Under the pieces are notes generated by a model that was not told the DNA's origin, searched no databases, and worked only from the letters and a program-made list of their open reading frames with translations. From an uncultured Chromatiales bacterium (GTDB taxonomy: Bacteria > Pseudomonadota > Gammaproteobacteria > Steroidobacterales > BM003), in NCBI GenBank assembly GCA_937128475.1, contig CAKZML010000304.1, positions 1 to 50,185 on the forward strand: 50,185 bases of DNA, in the 5' to 3' direction. This document shows, piece after piece, positions 15,946 through 25,795 of the stretch; position 1 is the first letter of the stretch; every line of letters starts with the position of its first letter. The position numbers were made by a program, and so were the translations under genes.

Positions 15946-18546
15946 ATGGAAATGGATACCCGGACAACCGTCATTCGTGAACCTGAAGGTTATCTCACCG
16001 AGAGTTACGCCCGTTTCCGGTCCAGCTTGATTTCGGATATTTCCTACGAGCTGTTTTTTGACCTGGATGGTCATTCACGGGAATTCCTGGGCAAAGCGGA
16101 AATTCGCTTCGAATTGAAAGAGATTTCTGATCGACTGACGATCGATTTCGCCGGCGGCAAGGTGGAAAAACTGCGGGTCAACGGGCGAGACCTGGAGCCC
16201 GACTACAACGGCTGGTTTCTCACCATCGAGGAAGAATTCCTCAGAGCCGGCCCAAACAGCATCATCATCTCGTATCGTGCCCCCTACAGCAGCGATGGCG
16301 CAGGGTTACACCGATTTATAGACCCCGAAGATGGCAAGGCATACATCTACAGTCATTTCGAACCCTACGATGCCAACAGGGCCTTCCCGTGTTTTGACCA
16401 GCCCGACCTGAAGGCCACCTACACCGTCGAGGTCATGGCCCCCGGAAAATGGAACGTCATCTCGGCGATTCGTGAAAGCGAGATTGAGGAGCACGACACC
16501 AACAAGCTGTGGCGTTTTCCAACCACCCCTCGTTTCAGCACTTATATTTTTCCTCTGCACGCCGGGCAATTCAGAGTATGGGAAAACCACTCGGGGAAAG
16601 TGCCGCTAAGGCTATTCGCGCGTCACAGCATGGCCGAACATCTAAATGTAGAGGAGTGGTTCAACTTCACTCGCACAGGACTGGATTTCTTCAGCGCCTA
16701 TTTCGCCATGCCCTTCCCCTACAGCAAATACGATCAGCTGATTGTTCCCGAGTTCAACATCGGGGGAATGGAAAATGTCGGCGCGGTAACCTACAACGAG
16801 CGTTACCTCAAGCGAGGCGACTACACTGCCGAGGATCGGGAAACCCTGGCCGACGTGCTATTACACGAACTGTCCCACATGTGGCTCGGCGACCTGGTTA
16901 CCCCGGACTGGTGGAACGGCTTGTGGCTGAAAGAGAGTTTCGCCACCTATATGGCCAGCCTTGCGTTGGCTAATGGGACAGAATTCGAAAATGCCTGGCA
17001 TACGTTTTTCTCTCACAATAAGCAGCGTGCCTACGAGGCCGATCAATGGGTCACCACACACCCGATCGAGGTTCCGGTTTCAGACACCAAGGGAGCCTTT
17101 GCTCACTTCGATGCCATTACCTACCAGAAGGGCGCATCGGTTCTCACCCAGTTCGCCCACTATATCGGCCAGGATAAATTCCGTGACGGTATCCGCTTGT
17201 ACCTGGAGCGCCATGCCGGTCAGGCCACTGAGCTTAAGGACTTTATTGCGGCAGTCTCCGAGGTTTCAGGGATGGAACTGGACGGCTGGGTGGAAGGCTG
17301 GCTGAAAACTGCCGGGCTGAATTCCATTAACGTCAGCATGGATTGCCGCGCTGGAAAAATTCGCGAACTCACCATCCTGCAAAGCGCCACTGATGAAAAC
17401 CCCACCTTGCGTGAGCACCAGGTGCAGATCGGCCTGTACCAGGTAGACAAACAACGCAACACCATTCATTCGCGTAGCCTGCCGGTCACGATCAGGGGTG
17501 AGGAAACCCGGATTTCAGCCCTGGACGGGGAAGAAGAACCCAGCCTGGTGTTTCCGAATTTTGGCGACTGGGGATACCTAAAGGTCAAACTGGACCCGGT
17601 GTCACTGAATAGCCTCAACACCCATCTTCGTTTGTTCCAGGATCCGTTCCTGAAATCCATGCTTTGGCAGACCCTGTGGGACATGGCACGGGATGCGACC
17701 CTGCCCCTGAATGAATACGCGGAATTGCTACGCAATCACCTGCCTGGGGAACAGGACAGGCGCATTCTCAGCCAGGTCGCCGCCACGGCCGTGGAAACCC
17801 TGAATATCCTGTTCCGGTTGCAACCCTCCTCCGCCAAGGCGCTTGAGGAATACGGCAACTACCTGGAAAGCATGGCCTGGCAGCAGGTTAATTCCTGTGA
17901 CAAGGGCAGTGACCTGCAAAAGCTCTGGCTGGATACCTACACGGTAATGGCGCACACACAGCGCGGCCTGACCCAGTTACAGGAACTTCTCAATGAGCGG
18001 ATTCACCGCAACATAGCCATCGACCAGGATCGTCGCTGGCAAATAGTGGCCCGGCTGAATGAATTCGACTTTGAAGACGCCGAGGAGTTGGCAGAAATCG
18101 AGTCATCCAATGACGGCTCCGATGCCGGGCAGCGCATGTTTATAGCTACCCTGGCAGGGCGACCGGACATGGAAATGAAGCTGGAATGGCTGGATGAAAT
18201 CCAGCATAAGAAAAGCCCTCTGCCCCTGGCAAGGAAGCGAGCCGCCATTCAGCGGCTATTCCCGGCACACCAGCAAAACCTCCACAGCCAACTGGCCGAG
18301 GACATCCTGGCATCATTACCAAAAATCAGCGAAACCGCTTCGGACTCCCTGCTGTCTTCTTACTCGATGTTGATACCGGTATTCGGCACAGCCCAGTGTA
18401 GTGATCTACTTGAGGAGGCTATTGCCAGTTCCAGGGGATTCCACCCGATACTGGCGAAGCGACTCAGGGTCGCCAAGCAAGAGAACGCCCGCGTGATCGC
18501 TATCGGAAAATTGCTGGAAAAAAGCCTGGGGCATGCCGGGAATTAG
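15946..18546 (+). CDS. pepN: M1 family aminopeptidase (PepN-like)
   Basis: Zinc metallo-aminopeptidase releasing N-terminal residues from peptides, 866 residues, close to the family length. The exopeptidase motif GGMENVGA is at residues 273-280 and the zinc motif HELSH at 307-311, with the third ligand Glu330 in WLKESFA. The C-terminal ERAP1-like helical domain occupies about residues 500-860. Although the frame is open 16 codons upstream, the ATG at 15946 is preceded by AGGAA at a good distance. No signal peptide is seen, so it is cytoplasmic. It is divergent from the cysteine synthase gene and converges on the aspartoacylase-like gene, with both stop codons in a hairpin. Confidence 0.94.
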   Translation: MEMDTRTTVIREPEGYLTESYARFRSSLISDISYELFFDLDGHSREFLGKAEIRFELKEISDRLTIDFAGGKVEKLRVNGRDLEPDYNGWFLTIEEEFLRAGPNSIIISYRAPYSSDGAGLHRFIDPEDGKAYIYSHFEPYDANRAFPCFDQPDLKATYTVEVMAPGKWNVISAIRESEIEEHDTNKLWRFPTTPRFSTYIFPLHAGQFRVWENHSGKVPLRLFARHSMAEHLNVEEWFNFTRTGLDFFSAYFAMPFPYSKYDQLIVPEFNIGGMENVGAVTYNERYLKRGDYTAEDRETLADVLLHELSHMWLGDLVTPDWWNGLWLKESFATYMASLALANGTEFENAWHTFFSHNKQRAYEADQWVTTHPIEVPVSDTKGAFAHFDAITYQKGASVLTQFAHYIGQDKFRDGIRLYLERHAGQATELKDFIAAVSEVSGMELDGWVEGWLKTAGLNSINVSMDCRAGKIRELTILQSATDENPTLREHQVQIGLYQVDKQRNTIHSRSLPVTIRGEETRISALDGEEEPSLVFPNFGDWGYLKVKLDPVSLNSLNTHLRLFQDPFLKSMLWQTLWDMARDATLPLNEYAELLRNHLPGEQDRRILSQVAATAVETLNILFRLQPSSAKALEEYGNYLESMAWQQVNSCDKGSDLQKLWLDTYTVMAHTQRGLTQLQELLNERIHRNIAIDQDRRWQIVARLNEFDFEDAEELAEIESSNDGSDAGQRMFIATLAGRPDMEMKLEWLDEIQHKKSPLPLARKRAAIQRLFPAHQQNLHSQLAEDILASLPKISETASDSLLSSYSMLIPVFGTAQCSDLLEEAIASSRGFHPILAKRLRVAKQENARVIAIGKLLEKSLGHAGN

Positions 18547-18556
18547 GCTTCCCGGC
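18535..18556. terminator. Hairpin across the convergent pepN/aspartoacylase stops
   Basis: GCCGGGAA (18535-18542) and TTCCCGGC (18549-18556) form a perfect eight-base stem with a six-base loop. The loop holds the pepN stop codon (18544-18546), and the last stem base is the first base of the opposing stop. No T-tract is present; an mRNA 3'-end role is inferred. Confidence 0.5.
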
Positions 18557-19572
18557 TAGTCCTCAACCATCTGGTGGAATTCCTCCACCGCATCTTCGGC
18601 CACGCCCGGGCGATGGAACTGCGCGATATGAACCAGCGCATCGCCTTCGTGTACCGGTGGCAGTCGGGTATGGCCAATAATAAGCCCGTTAACATTTGCC
18701 TCGACTATCACCTCGTCCGTCCCAAACGGATCAGCAATCACGCCTATTGGCTCACCCTTGTGTACCCGATCTCCCAGGTCCTTGGTCGGCCTGAACACGC
18801 CACTGATCGGCGCTCTTACCCATGCTGAACGCCTCGCCAGGACCGGGTCCGTAGGCTTTCCCTTACCACGAGGAGTCCTGCGCAACATGCCGATTTCGCG
18901 CATTACACTCAACACTCCCCTGACCCCGCCACGAATACACGATTCATCAAAACGCAGCGCCTCTCCGGCTTCGTATAACAGCGTAGGCACGCCCTTTTCC
19001 GCGGCACACTGCCTCACGGAGCCATCCCGGATATCCGAATTAATCATCACCGGAACACCGAAGGCGCTGGCCAGCCTGAGGGTGGTTTCATCCTCCAGGT
19101 TAGCCCGAATCTGCGGCAAGTTTGCCCTGTGAATTGCACCGGTGTGCAAGTCTATGCCGTAGTCGGACCGTTCAATGATTTCCCTGGCGAACAGGTTCGC
19201 CAGCCTGGATGCTCCCGAACCGCTCTCACTGCCCGGGAACGAACGATTCAGGTCGCGCCGGTCAGGCAGGTAACGGGACAGGTGCAGAAAACCAAACACG
19301 TTCACCACCGGAACCGCTATCAAGGTGCCCTTCAGGGACTTGAGCAGAGAAAGCTTCAATAGCCGGCGAATTACTTCCACGCCGTTTATCTCGTCTCCAT
19401 GGATCGCGGCACTGACAAACAGAGTCGGCCCCTGGGTATTGCCATGCAATACGTGCACCGGCAACGCCAGCGGCGTGTGGGTATACAAGCCAGGTACCGG
19501 CAAATCTATGCAGGTCCGCTGACCCGGCTTAACAAGCTGGTCGCCAATAGCGAACGGTTTTGCCTTAGCCAT
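18556..19572 (-). CDS. Succinylglutamate desuccinylase/aspartoacylase family protein
   Basis: Zinc-dependent carboxypeptidase-like deacylase of 338 residues. The zinc ligands are in HGDEINGVEV (His-x-x-Glu, about residues 57-66) and in the DLHTGA segment (about residue 139), and a DLNRSFPG motif supplies a substrate-binding Arg (about residue 114). A C-terminal beta domain (from about residue 245) ends with the GDALVHIAQF segment seen in this subgroup. It directly follows rimK (TAA then ATG, no gap), and the same three-gene order with rimB is seen in several Proteobacteria. It may remove an acyl or glutamyl group from a product of RimK, but this is inference from context. Confidence 0.88.
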   Translation of the reverse strand: MAKAKPFAIGDQLVKPGQRTCIDLPVPGLYTHTPLALPVHVLHGNTQGPTLFVSAAIHGDEINGVEVIRRLLKLSLLKSLKGTLIAVPVVNVFGFLHLSRYLPDRRDLNRSFPGSESGSGASRLANLFAREIIERSDYGIDLHTGAIHRANLPQIRANLEDETTLRLASAFGVPVMINSDIRDGSVRQCAAEKGVPTLLYEAGEALRFDESCIRGGVRGVLSVMREIGMLRRTPRGKGKPTDPVLARRSAWVRAPISGVFRPTKDLGDRVHKGEPIGVIADPFGTDEVIVEANVNGLIIGHTRLPPVHEGDALVHIAQFHRPGVAEDAVEEFHQMVED

Positions 19573-20478
19573 TTATCCCTTGCCTCGCGTCCGCGTATTA
19601 CCTTTCTTGGCGTTCTTCTCAATGTGACTAATGATCATGCCGGCCACGTCTTTCTCGGTGGTTCTCTCAATCCCTTCCAGCCCCGGAGAGGAATTAACTT
19701 CCAGCACAACAGGACCGTGATTGGAACGAATGATGTCCACACCAGCCACGTTCAGACCCATGATCTTCGCCGAGCGGATAGCAGTGGCGCGTTCTTCAGG
19801 GGTGATGCGAATCAGCTTCGATGTGCCACCACGGTGCAGATTGGAACGGAACTCGCCTTCCTTGCCCTGGCGCTGCATGGCAGCCACTACCTTGTCTCCC
19901 ACGACCAGGCAACGGATATCGGAACCTGCGGATTCGGATATAAATTCCTGCACCAGGAAGTTCGCGTTCAGACCCCGGAAGGCCTCAATTACGCTTTCCG
20001 CCGCCTTGCGAGTCTCGGCCAGTACCACGCCAATGCCCTGGGTTCCTTCCAGAAGTTTGATCACCACCGGAGCGCCGCCGGCGATCGACAGCAGGTCCTG
20101 GGTGTCATCCGGCGAGTGGGCAAAACCGGTAATCGGCAATCCCACACCCTTTCGCGACAGCAACTGCAGGGAGCGCAACTTATCCCGGGAACGAGAAATC
20201 GCGACAGATTCATTCAACGGGTAAACCCCCATCATTTCAAACTGACGCAACACTGCCGTTCCATAAAAGGTGATCGAGGCGCCGATACGGGGGATCACCG
20301 CATCCACATCTTCAAGCACTTCACCCCTGTAATGAACAGCGGGCTTGTGGCTGGCAATATTCATGTAACAGCGCTGGTGATCCACCACGCGCATCTCGTG
20401 GCCTCGCTCCTGACCGGCTTCCACCAAACGCCGTGTGGAATAGAGTTTCTTGTTTCGCGACAAGATAACAATTTTCAT
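19573..20478 (-). CDS. rimK: RimK-family alpha-L-glutamate ligase
   Basis: ATP-grasp ligase that in E. coli adds glutamates to the C-terminus of ribosomal protein S6 and can also make poly-alpha-glutamate. At 301 residues it is a standard length. It shows the N-terminal [18 protein letters not shown], the ATP-binding [19 protein letters not shown] segment (about residues 138-156), LVQEFI with Glu, a Mg-binding [26 protein letters not shown] segment (about 246-271), and a basic C-terminal tail ([11 protein letters not shown]) that may contact ribosomes or DNA. An AGGGAG Shine-Dalgarno precedes the ATG. It lies 12 bases after rimB and abuts the aspartoacylase-like gene, so the three are almost certainly one operon. 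In Pseudomonas, rim genes tune ribosome modification and lifestyle switching. Confidence 0.94.
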   Translation of the reverse strand: MKIVILSRNKKLYSTRRLVEAGQERGHEMRVVDHQRCYMNIASHKPAVHYRGEVLEDVDAVIPRIGASITFYGTAVLRQFEMMGVYPLNESVAISRSRDKLRSLQLLSRKGVGLPITGFAHSPDDTQDLLSIAGGAPVVIKLLEGTQGIGVVLAETRKAAESVIEAFRGLNANFLVQEFISESAGSDIRCLVVGDKVVAAMQRQGKEGEFRSNLHRGGTSKLIRITPEERATAIRSAKIMGLNVAGVDIIRSNHGPVVLEVNSSPGLEGIERTTEKDVAGMIISHIEKNAKKGNTRTRGKG

Positions 20479-20490
20479 CTTCAGGACTCC

Positions 20491-20964
20491 CTAGCGCTTA
20501 TTCGAGTAACTGCGGGCGAGTAACTTGCCCTGGCAAAACGATTCTCCCGGTTCGACTACAGCATATCCATGCAACGCGGTACGTCCGAGCAACATCGGGA
20601 AAAGCATGTTGTCACGCCGGGTCAGATTCAGCTCAATCTGCCAGCGCCTGTCACCAAGCAACAATTCAGTCTGAATAAAAATACGTGGCTGGGTGTGACC
20701 ACCAGAGTCAGTCACGTTCCGTCGGTCCAGTATCGGTGCGGCACAGTTGAAAACCACTTCAGGATGCTTGCGCAATGGCTGAACTACAAAGCGCACCCAT
20801 TCAGCGCCTTCTTCCATGTAGGTTTCCATGCTGCAAACATGCAGGCAGGACGTCCTGGCCCCGGTATCAACCTTCGCCTTGATCGCTGGAATTCCAAGCC
20901 CGGGCAGACTTAGCCACTCGCGCCAGCCTACCCTTAACGGTTTTACATTGCCTTCACTTTCCAT
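20491..20964 (-). CDS. rimB: RimB-type retropepsin-like protease
   Basis: Small protease of the RimB/putative ATP-dependent zinc protease family, 157 residues, with a retropepsin-like active site. The aspartic motif VDTGARTSCLH is at about residues 32-42. The RRNVTDSGGHTQPRIFI segment and the C-terminal FPMLLGRTALHGYAVVEPG motif (about 120-140) are family hallmarks. In Pseudomonas fluorescens RimB acts with RimA to limit RimK-dependent glutamylation. Here it is the first gene of the rimB-rimK-aspartoacylase operon. Transcription probably starts between it and the terminator of the upstream acidic small gene; a GGGAAAG sequence precedes the ATG. Confidence 0.9.
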   Translation of the reverse strand: MESEGNVKPLRVGWREWLSLPGLGIPAIKAKVDTGARTSCLHVCSMETYMEEGAEWVRFVVQPLRKHPEVVFNCAAPILDRRNVTDSGGHTQPRIFIQTELLLGDRRWQIELNLTRRDNMLFPMLLGRTALHGYAVVEPGESFCQGKLLARSYSNKR

Positions 20965-20981
20965 ACTGGTCTTTCCCGATA

Positions 20982-21014
20982 TAAAAAAAAAGAGCCCGGC
21001 CTAAACCGGGCTCT
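20982..21014 (-). terminator. Rho-independent terminator after the PA3496-like gene
   Basis: Read on the minus strand, a perfect nine-base stem (AGAGCCCGG against CCGGGCTCT, positions 21014-21006 and 20999-20991) has a six-base loop and is followed by a run of at least eight T residues. It lies 25 bases past the acidic small gene's stop and upstream of rimB, so it separates the two transcripts. Confidence 0.92.
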
Positions 21015-21038
21015 TTCGAGAAACTCCGCGCTCAAGCG

Positions 21039-21242
21039 TCAGATATCATAATCATAATTGTCTTCGGATAGAGCAATCTTCAGGCGACGCTCTTCCATGT
21101 ATTCTTCCACAGATCTCCAGGAGCTGGTTTTCCGGATTCCAGCAAGCGGCTTTAACACTACCTTTTCTTGCTCGATCTCGGCAATTTCCTGGTCGTCTTC
21201 GAAATCATCATCTTCGAAGTCTTCAACGCTGTCGTCAATCAC
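21039..21242 (-). CDS. Acidic small protein, PA3496-like family
   Basis: Small acidic protein of about 67 residues from a GTG at 21242, which has GGAGGA eight bases upstream (the open frame extends seven codons further to 21263). It has an Asp/Glu-rich N-terminal half (DDSVEDFEDDDFEDDQEIAEIEQEK), a basic middle and a C-terminal SVEEYMEERRLKIAL helix ending in acidic and Tyr residues. This arrangement fits the PA3496 family, proposed to aid envelope integrity. I recall this family from its tail motif rather than from long similarity. It has its own terminator, so it is a monocistronic gene upstream of the rim operon. Confidence 0.72.
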   Translation of the reverse strand: MIDDSVEDFEDDDFEDDQEIAEIEQEKVVLKPLAGIRKTSSWRSVEEYMEERRLKIALSEDNYDYDI

Positions 21243-21427
21243 AGTTCCATTCCTCCAAAGCACTGCTCTACCGGCCTAATAAGGCGCCCGGGGGCGTGGA
21301 ATATAGCCAAGTTTCCGGGGAAGGCAAGAAAAACTTTCTCCGCCTGTCCCCGAGACCCCGGCCGCCACCCCAAACCGGGCCTCAGGACTGGTAATCCGGA
21401 CCTCCCGTCCCCATTATCAATAAACAT

Positions 21428-22321
21428 ATGGATACCTGGCCCGAAGGATATATCGAGCTGCTGAGACGCAGAGACAGCGGCTTTTGCAATGAGCGCAACC
21501 TGGTCCTCAAGGCCCTGGGTGTGGACGCTCATGTCGTGCATGACGCCGGGATGTATGTCCTGGTCGTGCCTCAGGAGCAAGCCCTGCGCTCGGTGGCCGA
21601 ACTCAGTCAATATGACGCCGAGGACAAAACGCCCCCGGCGAAACTCACCCCCCTTCCGCTCAGGGGTTCAGGCCTTGCGGGCCTGGGAGGATACGTAACC
21701 TGCCTCCTGCTGGTGGCAATCTTCCAGAATCAGCATGCCCTCTCCCATGACTGGCTCGGAATCGGTGCGCTGGATGTGGCCCGGGTTCACCAGGGTGAAT
21801 GGTGGCGCCTGGTTACCGCCCTGACCCTGCACCTGGATACCGCCCACCTGATGGGCAATTTGGTGATCGGGGGCATATTCGGCTTTTTCCTGGGACGTCT
21901 ACTGGGCGACGGGATGGCCTGGTTCTGCATTGTGCTTGCCGCCGTCACCGGCAACGCGATGGACGCCGTCGTCCAACAAAGCTACTTTTCAGCGGCCGGA
22001 GCCTCCACAGCGGTATTCGCGGCCCTGGGGCTTTTGTGCGGATACAGCTGGCGCATGCGCAATTCCAGCCAGCTGCGCTGGGCTGCTCGCTGGGCTCCCC
22101 TGGTGGGAGGGGTCGTACTCCTGGCGTGGCTGGGCACCGGGGATGAACATACCGACGTGGTCGCCCACCTCACTGGCTTTATTGCCGGCACCGCCCTTGG
22201 CACCGCGCTACCGCTGATAGGTTGGGTGCAAAGCGCCGGCCCTCGTACCCAGCTGGCCCTGGGGGCCCTAAGCATGGCCATAGTCACGGTGGCCTGGTTA
22301 ATAGCCCTGACAGGACCCTGA
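21428..22321 (+). CDS. Rhomboid family intramembrane serine protease
   Basis: Intramembrane serine protease of 297 residues. A cytoplasmic N-terminal domain (about residues 1-80, containing the FCNERNLVLKALGV segment also seen in other rhomboids) precedes seven or so transmembrane segments. The catalytic Ser193 is in SAAGASTAVF and the partner His247 is in VAHLTGFIAG; the helix-2 HLMGN segment (about residue 137) carries the conserved His and Asn. The loop after TM1 has the GEWWRLVTALTLH motif. No good Shine-Dalgarno is visible, so the start is moderately certain. It is divergent from the acidic small gene and 34 bases upstream of the AsmA gene, so co-transcription is possible. Confidence 0.93.
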   Translation: MDTWPEGYIELLRRRDSGFCNERNLVLKALGVDAHVVHDAGMYVLVVPQEQALRSVAELSQYDAEDKTPPAKLTPLPLRGSGLAGLGGYVTCLLLVAIFQNQHALSHDWLGIGALDVARVHQGEWWRLVTALTLHLDTAHLMGNLVIGGIFGFFLGRLLGDGMAWFCIVLAAVTGNAMDAVVQQSYFSAAGASTAVFAALGLLCGYSWRMRNSSQLRWAARWAPLVGGVVLLAWLGTGDEHTDVVAHLTGFIAGTALGTALPLIGWVQSAGPRTQLALGALSMAIVTVAWLIALTGP

Positions 22322-22355
22322 ATGGCTCCTCGTACACTGGTAGGCTGTACAGATA

Positions 22356-25300
22356 ATGCGTAAACGGATTTTACTTGCCACAAAAATTATCGCCGGGATA
22401 ACGCTGTCCCTGGTGCTGCTTTGCGCAAGTTTGCTGGCCTACCTGGAATTTGCCGACCTGGGCAACCGACTTTCTCTCATCGAATCCCTGGCAAGCCGCG
22501 CGACTGGAAGAGACGTAAAAATTGATGGCCCCCTGACCCTGGACCTGGGCCGGACGGTAGAAATCAATGCAGGGCGGGTTCGCCTGGGTAATGCTTCCTG
22601 GTCCCCCGAACCCAGCATGCTGGACGTTCACGACATCCACCTGGTGATCAAAACCAGCTCATTATTCAGCGGCCCACTGCGCTTTTCCCGGATCGTAATT
22701 CCTCAAGCCAGCATCATCGTTCACCGGGACGCGGACCAGGGGCTGAACTGGATGCTGACACCAGAACCCCAGGAGAAAAAGGTTACGGAACTTCAGCTGG
22801 GAGAACCCGCTCTTCCGGTTGTTCTGGACCACCTGGATGCCCGGCAGATCAGCATGCTGTTTCGCGGACCCAATCTAGCCGCCGATGTACCGATGATCAT
22901 CGGGCAGCTTTCCATCAACGAAAATAAACTTGGAAACCTGGACATCGCTGCCAGCGGAATGCTGTCCAACCAGCCATGGGCTATCAAGGGAGACCTGGGT
23001 AGCGTGAACAGCCTGGTAAGTGGCAAGCAAATTCAGACCACCCTGCAAATGGATTTCAATGCCTCCCGGCTTGGAGTCAACGCCAGCGCCGATGACCTGG
23101 CTGGATTGAAAGGCGTAGAGACAACTATTGAATTCAATGGCCAAGAACTGCTGCGAGTCACCGAGGCACTGGGACTGCCCGAGATCGCCCGTGGTAATTT
23201 TCATTTGAACGCCCGGGTCAGGGCAAACGCCGACCAGGTACAGGCCACCCTGGATGCCAAGGCCGGCGAGCTTTTTGCGGACATCGACCTTGAGGCCCGG
23301 CAACTCAATAGCAATGAACCCCTGGTGGACGCTGAAATACGGGCCAACGGGCCAAACCTGGGTGCTATTGCAGCCTTGCTGGGCTTACCAGGACTGGAGG
23401 AGAAACCGTTCAATCTTTCCGGGAAGTTCCACCGGGAGGCGGGCAACACACTGTTCGACAACATTATCCTCAATGCTCCCAACACCCAGGTTTTGCTTTC
23501 CGGCGAACTCACCCCACCACCTGGCTACGTGGGCACCAGGCTGGATTTGCGGGCCAACATTCCGAACACCGCAGCCTTCTCAAAAAAACTGGGACTGGAT
23601 TGGCTAACCCCCGGGACGGCGGTTTTCAATGCCAGCCTTGAACAAAGCGACAACGGATTGAGCCTGCGTAGCGCCGAACTGAAGATGGGCAATACCCGTG
23701 TCCAGAGCAGCGGCACGATAGGCAACATGGAGACCCTGGACGGAACCCGACTGGCCATAGAGATTGAAACCCCTGGCGCGAAGGAACTGGGCGATCTCTT
23801 AAGCCAACCCGACTGGCCAGCGCTACCCCTGGACGCCCGGGCAGAGCTGGAAATTTCAGCTGGCCAATGGGCTTTGAGCAAGCTTGACGCCAGGCTTGGT
23901 GATGCGACCTTAATGACCACGGGCTCCCTGGGATCAGGGCCGGAGGGCATCCATGGCGACCTGGACATGGATATAAACGTGCCGAGCATGGAACCCCATG
24001 GAAACAGCCTGGGACTGCCTGCATTGCCCAAACTGCCAGTGCGGGGCTCAGCCGGGCTGAAGCTGGCGGGTCAAAAAATCCAGCTGGACTCGGTGGCGCT
24101 GGACCTGGGCATCCTGTCAGTGGCGGGAATCGCCAGCGTGGAACTGGCCCCGGAATCGGGCTACCAGATTGAGTCGACACTGACCGCCGAGGGGAAGGAT
24201 TTCCGCGCTGCAGCCAGCCAGGCAGGACTGGATGATGTGCCCGAGCTGCCCTGGAAGACCAGCACCCGGTTCTACGCAAACCCGCAAAGCCTTCGCCTGG
24301 AAAACCTGGACATGGAATTGGGCGCTACACGGATTCGCGGCCGGGCCGAATACTTCACAGACCTGTCCAGATCCCACGCCGCCTTACAGGCCGAGGGACC
24401 TGATGCGCGAACCTTGCTTCCGTTGTTGCAGCAACACGCCCTGCAGCCCCTGCCTTTCACCCTGGCAGCCGATGTCACCCGGGAGACACTCGGAATTCGT
24501 ATTCGACACCTGCGGGGCAACATTGCCGGACTGGCCCTGGAGAGCTCGGGAACCCTGGGAGACTGGCCAGAACTGGACGGGTCCGACCTGGCATTTTCCC
24601 TGACGAGTGCTGACCTGGCAGCCAGCGTGAAAAACTGGTCCGCCACAACCGGCCCCAGTGCGGCATTCGAATTGACAGGCCAGGTACGCAAGACTGCCGG
24701 CGATGTGATTCTCAAGGCCGACTCCCGGATCGGCGAGGACAGCCTGGCCCTGGAAGGCCACCTTGGGAGCGGGACACCGCGCAGATTCACGATCAACGCC
24801 CGTGGAACCGAGCTGAACCTGGACAGGCTGGAGGAGCTTTGGCCAAAGCCAACTGCCCCGGCCAGTTCAAAACCCGACAAGGCAACCCGAATCGTTCCGG
24901 ACCTGAAATTCCCAACCCCCTGGCCGGACTACCTGGCTGGGGAGGTCACCGTGGACCTGGATTCCCTGCACCAGGGCGAAAGAGAATTCACCAATATCCA
25001 CGTGGAAGCCAGGCTCGACCCCCAGGGACTGGAAGTCCCCGTAGCGCAAGCCGGGCTTGGAGGCGGCACACTGTCGGCGACATTGAAGGCCAAACCGGTT
25101 GAATCCGGTGTGCACGCAGAATCCACCATCTCCGGCAGGGATGTGACAATCGGGGCCGTCGCCTCCTCGGCGGGTATCACTGTCAGACCCCCTGTAGATA
25201 TCAACATTCAGTTAAGCGGCAAGGGAAGCGGGCTGAGAGAAATGGCCGGCAACCTTGATGGAAACATAACCTTCAGTCACGGCCACGGAGCAATTCTGAA

Positions 25301-25769
25301 CAGCGTTATCACCTCAGATTTCGTGGCTGAGCTGGCGCGTCTGCTTAATCCGCTAAGACAAGCCGATACTCCTACGATCCTGCAATGCGGGCTGGTAATC
25401 CTGAATGTGAAACAGGGCATGGTCACCACTGATATCGCCATGGACCAGACCAACCGGCTGCTGATTACCGCCATGGCCAGCACCAACCTGAAAAACGAGC
25501 AGATCGAAGTGCTGTTCACGATCATGAACCGAGAAGGGATTGGCGTCAGTGCCACCAGCATCGTGAATCCCTACGTGAAAATCACAGGCACCCTGGCCAA
25601 GCCGACCCTGAGTTTCGCGCCGACCCGGGCCGCGATTTCCTATGGCGCCGCGGTTGCCTCCGGCGGCTTATCGTTGCTGGCCAAGGGAGTCTGGGACCGC
25701 CTGGCAAGCAGTGGCCAACAATGCGAGAAGGAACTGGCCAAGCGGAATATGCGCCTCCCGGGGACCTGA
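22356..25769 (+). CDS. AsmA family protein (large, inter-membrane lipid-transport type)
   Basis: Very long AsmA-like protein (1137 residues). One N-terminal transmembrane helix (about residues 8-28, ITLSLVLLCASLLAYLEF) anchors it in the inner membrane. The periplasmic body contains many repeated beta-rich blocks in which a phrase like ETLDGTRLAIEIETPGAKELGDLL recurs in variants (for example about residues 405-470 and 730-760). This resembles the AsmA/TamB/YhdP-type lipid-transfer bridges, which have a hydrophobic groove; transport of phospholipid to the outer membrane is the established idea for the group. The AsmA C-terminal domain (FSHGHGAILNSVITSDFVAEL, about 975-1125) closes the protein. 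No disruption is seen. Confidence 0.9.
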   Translation: MRKRILLATKIIAGITLSLVLLCASLLAYLEFADLGNRLSLIESLASRATGRDVKIDGPLTLDLGRTVEINAGRVRLGNASWSPEPSMLDVHDIHLVIKTSSLFSGPLRFSRIVIPQASIIVHRDADQGLNWMLTPEPQEKKVTELQLGEPALPVVLDHLDARQISMLFRGPNLAADVPMIIGQLSINENKLGNLDIAASGMLSNQPWAIKGDLGSVNSLVSGKQIQTTLQMDFNASRLGVNASADDLAGLKGVETTIEFNGQELLRVTEALGLPEIARGNFHLNARVRANADQVQATLDAKAGELFADIDLEARQLNSNEPLVDAEIRANGPNLGAIAALLGLPGLEEKPFNLSGKFHREAGNTLFDNIILNAPNTQVLLSGELTPPPGYVGTRLDLRANIPNTAAFSKKLGLDWLTPGTAVFNASLEQSDNGLSLRSAELKMGNTRVQSSGTIGNMETLDGTRLAIEIETPGAKELGDLLSQPDWPALPLDARAELEISAGQWALSKLDARLGDATLMTTGSLGSGPEGIHGDLDMDINVPSMEPHGNSLGLPALPKLPVRGSAGLKLAGQKIQLDSVALDLGILSVAGIASVELAPESGYQIESTLTAEGKDFRAAASQAGLDDVPELPWKTSTRFYANPQSLRLENLDMELGATRIRGRAEYFTDLSRSHAALQAEGPDARTLLPLLQQHALQPLPFTLAADVTRETLGIRIRHLRGNIAGLALESSGTLGDWPELDGSDLAFSLTSADLAASVKNWSATTGPSAAFELTGQVRKTAGDVILKADSRIGEDSLALEGHLGSGTPRRFTINARGTELNLDRLEELWPKPTAPASSKPDKATRIVPDLKFPTPWPDYLAGEVTVDLDSLHQGEREFTNIHVEARLDPQGLEVPVAQAGLGGGTLSATLKAKPVESGVHAESTISGRDVTIGAVASSAGITVRPPVDINIQLSGKGSGLREMAGNLDGNITFSHGHGAILNSVITSDFVAELARLLNPLRQADTPTILQCGLVILNVKQGMVTTDIAMDQTNRLLITAMASTNLKNEQIEVLFTIMNREGIGVSATSIVNPYVKITGTLAKPTLSFAPTRAAISYGAAVASGGLSLLAKGVWDRLASSGQQCEKELAKRNMRLPGT

Positions 25770-25795
25770 TAGCCCCCGACTACAACTGGCTGGAA

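Noticed and set aside
19399-20523. Plus-strand ORF of 374 codons
   Set aside because: It is antisense to rimK and parts of both neighbours. The real operon on the minus strand has clear family motifs and coupled starts.
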